Shown one piece after another: positions 56,951 to 64,000 of a stretch of 64,000 nt of DNA (the first letter of the stretch is position 1; each line of letters opens with the position of its first letter). The stretch is from Cercospora beticola (lineage: Eukaryota > Ascomycota > Dothideomycetes > Mycosphaerellales > Mycosphaerellaceae). The position numbers were made by a program, and so were the translations under genes. The notes under the pieces are model-generated. The model was not told where the DNA came from. It made no database searches and saw nothing but the letters and a program-made list of their open reading frames with translations. Where the stretch lies: positions 1,860,001 through 1,924,000 of the forward strand of contig NC_088939.1 of NCBI RefSeq assembly GCF_033473495.1, written 5' to 3'.

Positions 56951-59900
56951 CTTGGCTGAAAGTTTGAAGTCGAAAGTGAAGTAGAATCGAAGTTGATTGA
57001 TGTCGACGCAAGATAACTGAGAACGAATGTAAGTCTGCTCGACTGATGTTGCTGAATGAGATGAGAATGAAAGAGTCCAACAGCAGCATCAACTCACCTG
57101 TTATATATCTCCATGTCACGGCCTGAGCTATAGCCCATTGACCGTTGAGCTCGAAGTCAGCAGCAGTGAGTGGCGGCGGCGATGGCTTGCAGCTCGCCTC
57201 CGTCCTCATTCCTCTTGCAGCAACGCCAAACATGTCCGCAAATACCATGAGGTCCTAGTCGTGTCCCATTGCGGCCAGAATTGCGGTGCATCTCCTGTTT
57301 GAACTGGTGCGACTTGCCTGACTCGATGCTTGCCCAGACCAAGGCTTCCCGGATGGAGTAATTCGTGAGAAGCCACTGTTTGAAGTGGTCGTATTTTCAT
57401 GCGAGTGATCACCACAGAAGCTTTTTTCTTGATGTCTCAGGTAAATACCCGAACTGCACGTGGAACTGCGAACGGCAAGAATGGTATGCATAGACTTCTT
57501 CGCTGAGTTGTGGAGAGAACAACCAAAAGCCTTTCTTTGCCAAGTCTTTGGATCTTTGCTTTGAAGCTGCTTCGTTGGACGGTGTCCGATGATGTGCATT
57601 TTGCTGTAATTCCCGCAATCTGTAAACGTCGCTCATTGTTGCGAGAAGATGGTCCGACAGTGCTATACGCCTCATGAAGGATTCGCCATAGCTTAGTAGC
57701 TAAATCCGGACCTGCAGGGGCTGTATGAAGACGACTCGTCGCAAAACACTGACTCAAGCAGAAGCGACCGACCGTTTTGCAAGTGTACACAAATTTGCAC
57801 AACTTCAATTCTCCGGTGCTGGCGCACAGTTCTGCCGATGGTGATCCATTTTCTGTTGGTGAGCGGAACGCTGCGAAAGTCGGTTTGATTCGCTTCAAGT
57901 GCATATCTAGACACGTGAGCGGTTCGTTCTGGATTTCTCAACGATGTACATGAATCAGATCAGCTTCAGGTTGGTGCCGAGCGCCGGAATCGAGAGATGC
58001 AGTGGACCTCAGCTTGTTGGATGCTCGTGTGGGTGCCTCGCTCAATGCTACATGAGTGAGCTCTCTCGAACACAATGCTCACCATGATGACCAGCATCCG
58101 CTGTACTTCGGACTCAGCGATGAAGTCGGCAGATGATCGTCAGAGAGCAATTGCGCGACGAGCTAGCTTCTCATCGTCTTCGCTCGTTGTGGTGCCAGTG
58201 CTGCCTCAGTGAATGCGACATGGTTGTGTCCAGCCGGGCACTCATCCTGCGTGGCATCGTCCAGCCACCGCGAGAGGGACCGCAGAGCAGTCGCAGATGT
58301 TTTCAACGCCTGAATACTCTTGTCCAACGAGAAGAATATGAACAATATCGCTGCAAGGCTGGTATCGCCCAAATATCGCAAGCTATGGTAGAAGGTAAGA
58401 ATCTCCAAGACGTAGCTGCCTTGAAGGACTCCGCGCATCCCAGCACACCTTCTCTCCACGGCATGCCGGAAGTCTACTACATGTAACTCACCTCACCTGC
58501 AACATTGTATGCAGAGCTATCTCTTCCCGCACAAACGTCTTGCACCTCGGCGTCTTCATCCTCATCAACAACCCGACGAAAACACCTTTCAATTTAAATG
58601 TCGTCATCACAAACAACGCGCATCCCGAACCCCATGCATGACACATCTCCAGATCTACATCCGCGGAGGCTCGTCCATCGTCATCGCCTCTCACGATATC
58701 GCGTGAGAGAACATCTGTCCGTCGCCGAAAGCACAACCCCAAGTGGCCCTTCTTTCGGAGTAATGCCATGTCTGGTAGCTTTCCTCACGGGGGTGTCGGG
58801 AAAAGGTGCGACTTGTGTGAAGCGCTAATCAGGTACGGCCGTGGAGTGGGTAAGTTAGTGCCAGCGCATACTCCGAAGCTCGACCCGTTTGGTAAGTCGG
58901 TACAGTAGTTAAGTCAGCTGGTCTTTTGACCCAAGACCTATGCACCGAAGCTTCGGTTGTGTGGTCCGGAACAGGAAGTGCAGTAGATCTCGCGTACAGC
59001 TCTTTGTCGTCGTAGAAAGCTGTGTGAGATTCGTCACCATGTAACTGGCAAATATCGCAATGGAATGATGACAGAAGAAAATGAATACATGTGAACAGTA
59101 GAACAACGATGGTATATCTCATATCTCTTTCCCGGGGAGTTTCGCTCACAGTAACACCATGCGCGCTTTCGCAAAACAAATCCAAGCAAGACAGGCCACA
59201 ACTCAACACCAGAAATCGCCGTTCTGCGTGTGATAGTTGTCAACTAGGCCGTATTTCCCCACGACCACCAGATTTCCAGTTCTACTCCGCCTCCTAAACA
59301 AGAGCTGATTTATTCATGATATGATGCAAAGAGGTATATTGGATAATTTTCCCGCAAACTTCGCTTGCTGTTTTTCGTGACAGTCTTCTCAAGTTTCGCC
59401 CACCGCTTTCCCGTACCGCAAAAGGTGACGACACCTTGCCAGAGTTGTCCCAAAGCAAAAAGAGGTTTAAAACAAAGATCAAGATGAACAGGGGAAGAAG
59501 AGATTCCGAACACCCAAACGTGTTTCCCGAGACAATATGCTTGGTTGGGGAGGAGATTGTTGACGATGATTGGAAAATAGCCAGCCGTCCGCGTGATATC
59601 CAGATCCGTGTATTCATCGTTTCGCTTTGCTTTCGCGCGCCAAATGTCAAAAAAGTATTGTTTTATATGGTCCAATTGAAGAAGAAGATGCCGTTGCCGT
59701 TGATGCGAGAGTCGTACTTCGTAATGCTTGCTGCTGTAACGCCGTTGTCCAAGATGGGGAGCAAAAGGGAAGAGCCGGGCTTCCGCTTTCAGTCTAAGTA
59801 GCCGTAGTAGTTTGTACAAGGTATCGCTGGAGTCGAGGAATTGGAGAAAGTATTGTGCCAGCACACGGTCGCACACCGTGTGTTGGAGCGGAAAGGCTCG

Positions 59901-59958
59901 CCAGCCCGACAACGCAGAACGCTTGGAGAAGCATTACAGTGGCAGTACAGCAGACCGC
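56951..59958. other. 3-kb region without a recognisable gene
   Basis: Frames on both strands reach 200 codons (for example minus 59310-59912), but none carries a known motif, and the largest lie in the likely 3' UTR of the next gene. A 75-codon minus-strand frame starting at ATG 57636 (MSDVYRLRELQQNAHH) has protein-like composition but no support. Small spliced genes could have been missed here. Confidence 0.4.
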
Positions 59959-60573
59959 TTACCAGCGGCGCTGGTACTGCTGCTGCACTTGTCGGCCTGG
60001 CGAGACACTCGACGCAGAGCGCGTGGATGGGTCCACAATGGGGATTGCATTGCGGGTGCGCTGCGCCATGGGTTGGTGAAGCTTAGATTGCGCCTGGTGG
60101 TAGTTCACTGGGGTGTATGATTGTGGGAGGGTAGGCAGCAGCAGCGAGGGTGTGGGCTGCACCTGCGTCTGCAGCGGTGAGCCGGAAGGAGAGCCCGAGG
60201 AGAGCGAGCCTCTGTCCGACGCCGATGAAGAGTGAATTGATTGCAGCTGCAAAGGGGTGTTAGCTGGAGCTCGGAGATGACATGGAGCCCGAAGACTTAC
60301 ATCATCCTCGGTCAGGAGGTTGAACGGGCAGAAGACCTCGTCATCGTCGAATTCGAAGCCGCGCGCGGCCTCTAGCACACGCAAGTACTCGCTGTATGTC
60401 TGGACTTGCGGTACCTCCTCCTTGGGACTGCGCTGTGCCTTGTATTGTCGGTGCGCATTCTGCGATGACACTCTCGGCCCCCGACGACTGCGACCGTGGT
60501 GGCCGTGGTGGTTCTGTGTGTGGGTGGCGGTGGTCTGGTGATAGGTCGGCATCCCGTAGTGATAGCTAGCCAT
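59959..60573 (-). CDS. Hypothetical low-complexity protein
   Basis: Exons 60573-60301 and 60246-59959 give 186 residues. The 54-nt intron (GTAAGT, GCTAAC branch, TTGCAG) is in frame and open, but its consensus is excellent, so it is removed. The start MASYHYGM was preferred to the upstream ATG at 60720 because the intervening part is low-complexity leader. The sequence is His/Gln/Ser-rich, with one ordered-looking segment, TYSEYLRVLEAARGFEFDDDEVFCPFNLLTEDDLQ split over the intron (~65-100). No family recognised; it could be a regulatory scaffold. Retaining the intron adds 18 residues. Confidence 0.65.
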   Translation of the reverse strand: MASYHYGMPTYHQTTATHTQNHHGHHGRSRRGPRVSSQNAHRQYKAQRSPKEEVPQVQTYSEYLRVLEAARGFEFDDDEVFCPFNLLTEDDVSLRAPCHLRAPANTPLQLQSIHSSSASDRGSLSSGSPSGSPLQTQVQPTPSLLLPTLPQSYTPVNYHQAQSKLHQPMAQRTRNAIPIVDPSTRSASSVSPGRQVQQQYQRRW

Positions 60574-62190
60574 GTTGTCGAGTGATGCTGAGGATGAATG
60601 GAGGTGCGGAGTGGTGTTGTTGTTGTTGTAGGAGCTGAGCCGGAGATTGAGTTGGCTGCAATAGGGACGGGCAAAACAGAGTCCGAGCGTGCGTTTGGTG
60701 TGTCGAGGGCCCGGTGGCAAAAGTCGAATCCGCCGTTTCCGGAATGCGATCGCTGGAGCGAAGAATGAAGCTGCGTTTGGGGTATCGAAAGCGTGCGAAA
60801 GGTGATATGGGTACAGTGCGCGGTGCAGAGAGGCAGATGGAGTCGGGTCGTGGTGGCAGTGGCAGAGTGGTAGTCAAGGGCTGGGTCGGGAAGAGTCGAG
60901 TGGGAAGGCTGGTTTCATCAAGTGGTGTGAAGGCCAACAGCCCATGCGCGCCCACCACCCATGCTATACTGTTCCCAGTCTAGCGCACGCCTAGTTCCAC
61001 GCATCGCCACTGTCGCCGTCCAATGTGATGCGCTGCGCAACTCGCGAAGCTCCACACTGCTGCAGGTCACCGTCCAACTCGCGGGCCTCGACGACGGCGA
61101 TCTCTGCCTTGCGATAACTTTAGGCCCAGCAGTGCGTTCATCGCAACAAGGACTGTCTGCATGTCGGCGCAGCCCAACAACTGTCGAGCGAAGAATGGGC
61201 GCGCGCGGTGTGGACGGCGCTGCGTGAGACCCCTCCACCGCCAGGCCTGCTCCGTGCCCAACACGCTATGCCCTCCCCATCGCGACGTGCGCCAGCGTCT
61301 CGTCGGCAGTGCCGCCAGTCGCTGTGCGAAACAGCGCCCGGTCGGCCAGCTGCGGACATCGGCTCGCCCGGGGTGTGCTGCTGTAGGCGCGCGCTGCCTC
61401 AGGTCCGAACGAGCAGGATGCCGCTGCTGCTGCACGCCCGCATGGAAGCGCCTGTCGAATGGCAGTGCATCATCATGACTAGGCTCCATGCAGCTAACTT
61501 GGTGCTGGCTGGTCTTAGCACGGCGCGCGTGGCAGTCACCGCTCTTTTGGTCTTCGTGCGCACCGTCGCACCCCGACCAGCCTCTGCGCACATCCAGATG
61601 GCAGCCGATGGCGACGACTGCCAGCCCCTTGAGTATGCAATCTTCTTCAAATCTGGGGAAATAGGATGCTCACCTCAGATTGCTGTGGGTGGGATGGTGC
61701 AGGTGAGATGGCATTTCTTGGACGTTTGATCTGCCGCCCTGAACCACGCACGAGGCTGCACTGCATCTTGCAAGGTGCTGCTGCGTTGAGGTGTGACATG
61801 TGCTCACAGCATTGCTGCACGTGGATCAACTCAGACGTGGCAAAGTCTACCGATGCCATTGAGTGTAGCGAGTCTGTAGAAATGTAGAAATGCCGAATTA
61901 TAGAGACCACGTCTTAACAGGCGCTCTTCACAGCCACGAGATGCCAATCGGTTGAGCGTTTGCCTGTTAAGAGCAAGGTCCAGGAGTGTGGTGTCTTTTG
62001 AGTGTCCCTGAAAATGGTGGTTGAGTTCACTCCCGCTTTCCTTCCAACAGCTCGCGTGCTGAGCTCTTTCTGAGTTCAGCTTTGCCATGGAACCAGAAAC
62101 TCTTCTGCCTAGCCGTTCCAGCTTCTTTCTCGTTGTTGAGCTGTCATATACAACACGGAGATCTCTCGGCACATACTTTCAACCATATCT
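60574..62190. other. 1.6-kb intergenic region
   Basis: Includes the CAA/GTT-repeat leader of the hypothetical gene (near 60610-60640). GC-rich sequence at 60960-61600 makes overlapping long frames on both strands (minus 61067-61591, plus 61208-61729) without any recognisable motif. No gene is called. Confidence 0.45.
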
Positions 62191-62286
62191 GGAGTGGTGT
62201 CCGAGTGGTTATGGAGCTGCGTTTAGGCCTATCTAAGCATTCTCCGCAGTGGCTTTGCCTCGTGGGTTCGAATCCCACCCGCTTCA
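62191..62286 (+). tRNA. tRNA-Leu(UAG) with a 16-nt intron
   Basis: Acceptor GGAGTGG pairs with CCGCTTC (two G-U pairs), discriminator A at 62286. D-arm TCC..GGA, anticodon stem CTGCG/CGCAG, loop TT-TAG-G, and a 16-nt intron at 62228-62243 just 3' of position 37. A class II variable arm GGC-TTT-GCC and T-arm GTGGG-TTCGAAT-CCCAC follow. The long variable arm and TAG anticodon make it leucine, decoding CUA. All helices are complete, so the gene should be functional. Confidence 0.92.
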
Positions 62287-62632
62287 ACGATTCTTTTGCT
62301 CCCGGAGAGCACACAGCTGAAGAAATCGTGTCAATTGGATCATTTTTGGTCGAGATATGGGGTGATGAAGTGAAAATGTAGTTGGTGAGTGTGAACCTCG
62401 CTTCCAGTCTGGGAATCTATTTTTAGCACTACTGCTATGAGATGCTCGCTCTTGCCTCCAACCATATCTCCTAGGTCGAATGACATCAGAGCATCTGCTG
62501 TTTACACATCCTACAGTACATTTCTACCTCAGATGAAGACCGAACCATTGAGGCTATCCTCGCTCGCCGAAATGACACGAGAGCCCTGTTTTGGCTATCG
62601 TCCGCTCAATTTCTGGCTCAAGTAGCGGAAGT
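62287..62632. other. Intergenic
   Basis: 346 bp between the tRNA gene and the 3' end of the right-edge gene. The first bases hold a short T-run (62342-62347, CATTTTTGG) about 55 bp after the tRNA that could act as Pol III terminator; it is not a strong one. Confidence 0.4.
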
Positions 62633-64000
62633 TCAAGCGACCGACAACAACTGAAAATCGCACAATCTCTCGTCCGCAGGCAGCGGCAAGAGTCTGATTT
62701 CAGTCCTGCACTTTCTGTTAGCTGTACACTAATCCCATAGCTAACATGTCGGAGTACTTACAAGCCAGAACCATACGCCTGAAGAAACGAATTGGGCCAG
62801 GCAGCGGACGTAATACTAAGACGACTTGGTCAGCCCAAAAACTACCACAAGATCTCCGCTCAACTCACCGAACACAAAGCGGATCAATCGGTGACTTGCT
62901 GATATACCAGCGCTGCAGGCTGGCCTTGTCATCTGCTTTCGGATTGAGCACGCGAGACAACAATTTGTCATCACTGGCAACATGGTTCATCTCGAGTGCG
63001 CCTGTGTGGCAACGAAGTCAGCAACTTGCAGAAGCGAAACGACACAATCTACAAAAAGCACTCACCAATCTTTGTCCGTAACATCCAGCTATTAATGGCG
63101 AGCGGATCGTTCAAGCGAGGCAGGTTCTCACATTCGAGTGTCATGGTCTGATTCTCGTGACCGTGAAGCAGAGTATGATAGAGCCATGTCATGCCACCTG
63201 CTCCGCCAAAGTCGAGCACTTTACGCGTGCCTGCGTGCAGCAGCTGGATTCGCGAGCCATGCCATACGGGATGAAGCGCCAAGGTGTTGGTACGTGTCGT
63301 TCTGCTAATCGAAACGCCAATCTCGTTGTACTCGGCGCTGTATTGTTGGGTGTCTTGAGTTTTGATCGGACTGGTTCTCCATGCCCCTTCAGGCGCCACT
63401 TGATTTGCTTTGGGTATCACAGCCTTGGGCACAAGCAGTCGGAAGATTGCAGGGCTGAGGAAGACGTGCTTACGATCGGGATCGATGGCGACTTTGGGAT
63501 CGAAAGTGACTGCATCAACCTCCCGCACGATCTTGATCATTTCGAAGCGGCAGTCCGTGTGCGCTTGATCCAGGCCATAAAGATCCGGTTCGTAGACTTT
63601 CACCTCGTTAGGTTCCAGAGGCTGTAGGAGTTTACGCTCCTCGGCTGCGAGTTCTCTTTGGTACTTGACCAGGGCATCATGGTCAGCTTCCGTCGGCTTC
63701 TTCTCCTGCATCGCAGTGAAGCTGGCGTTTCTCGTGTTGTAGCTCGTCTTGAGTTTGTCATAGCTGGATTTCAGACTTGTCCGATAGGTCGCTTGCGCGG
63801 CAGTCTCAGTCCCCTTCTCCAATTCGATCAACTTGTGTTCCAGATCCCAGCTCATCATTTGCAAGTCTTTCAAAATGGACTTGTACTCAAGATATGCTTC
63901 GAGAAGCGTGCTTGTATACACGCCAGCATTCTCATAGTCGAGAGGTGTTCCGCGAACCGTCTTCTCCTGGAAGCTTCGCAAAGCCGTGTATTTCGTGACG
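62633..64000 (-). CDS. Unknown protein, 3' part; 5' end outside window
   Basis: Minus-strand exons >64000-63066, 63001-62869, 62815-62762 and 62705-62633 give about 398 residues in the window. The frame is open to the right edge (VTKYTALRSFQEK). A helical, Lys/Glu-rich segment (YRTSLKSSYDKLKTSYNTRNASF..EERKLL) suggests a coiled coil; then come VWHGSRIQLLHAGTRKVLDF and LNPKADDKASLQRWY. I do not recognise the family. The last intron (62761-62706; GTAAGT, GCTAAC, GTGCAG) is strong; if it is retained, the protein stops at 62758 after YGSGL. The first three intron joins are supported by frame only. Confidence 0.65.

Noticed and set aside
57409..57636. 75-codon minus-strand frame starting MSDVYRLRELQQ
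   Set aside because: Composition is protein-like, but there is no homology, TATA or splice evidence to support a gene.
59310..59912. 200-codon minus-strand frame downstream of the low-complexity gene
   Set aside because: It shows no domain, signal or repeat and lies where the 3' UTR of the preceding gene is expected.
61067..61729. Overlapping 174- and 173-codon frames on opposite strands
   Set aside because: Both arise in a GC-rich stretch; neither shows a family pattern or a preferred start.
1..64000. CRISPR arrays, phage or bacterial defence systems
   Set aside because: The gene set and introns are eukaryotic and no regularly spaced direct repeats are seen.

Overview
The window is nuclear DNA of a filamentous ascomycete. 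The genes are protein-dense, split by short GT-AG introns (about 46-100 nt) with GCTAAC/CTGAC-like branch sites. They include fungus-typical families: multimodular NRPS, hybrid histidine kinase, fungal Pkc1, ATP25, a LYC1-type acetyltransferase and small secreted proteins. A Dothideomycete is my guess; I cannot fix the species.

Layout. (1) 1-10234: the 3' part of a large NRPS gene (partial C, then A-T-C-A-T-C-A-T-C), open at the left edge. (2) 10287-16596: a decayed accessory stretch. It holds a sulfatase gene with an in-frame stop and a deletion/frameshift, a nested TIR element (MITE-like) with TA target duplication, a tRNA-Val 3' fragment, and a secreted esterase gene interrupted by one in-frame TAG. 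(3) 16915-19560: an NmrA-type NAD(P)-binding protein and a secreted epoxide-hydrolase-like protein, divergently arranged. (4) 19638-22128: two mitochondrial genes head to head (ATP25/RsfS-like and ribosomal protein uS5m). (5) 22916-24473: two small secreted protein genes tail to tail, a 6-cysteine effector-like protein and an RlpA/barwin-like double-psi barrel protein. (6) 25397-29485: a six-exon hybrid histidine kinase (GAF-HisKA-HATPase-REC). (7) 31072-35424: a Pls-type membrane NRPS (A-T followed by three membrane plus left-handed beta-helix units), the architecture of epsilon-poly-L-lysine synthetase. (8) 35889-50728: mainly conserved cell genes, namely prolyl-tRNA synthetase, a TBC Rab-GAP, an RBR E3 ligase with a SUMO-binding-like N-terminus, a LYC1-like GNAT and protein kinase C. 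(9) 51293-56950: an MBL-fold hydrolase, an MFS sugar transporter and a glycine-rich secreted protein. (10) 56951-64000: gene-poor, with a low-complexity protein, an intron-containing tRNA-Leu(UAG) and the 3' part of an unknown gene running off the right edge.

The most distinctive item is the Pls-type synthetase at 31-35 kb. Its hand-read adenylation code has acidic positions expected for a basic amino acid, so the fungus may make a poly- or oligo-amino-acid cation. The trimodular NRPS at the left edge is a second, separate non-ribosomal peptide locus; its three A domains have closely similar codes. Intron positions were set by hand from splice consensus and reading-frame continuity and agree with family alignments, but none is confirmed by RNA.
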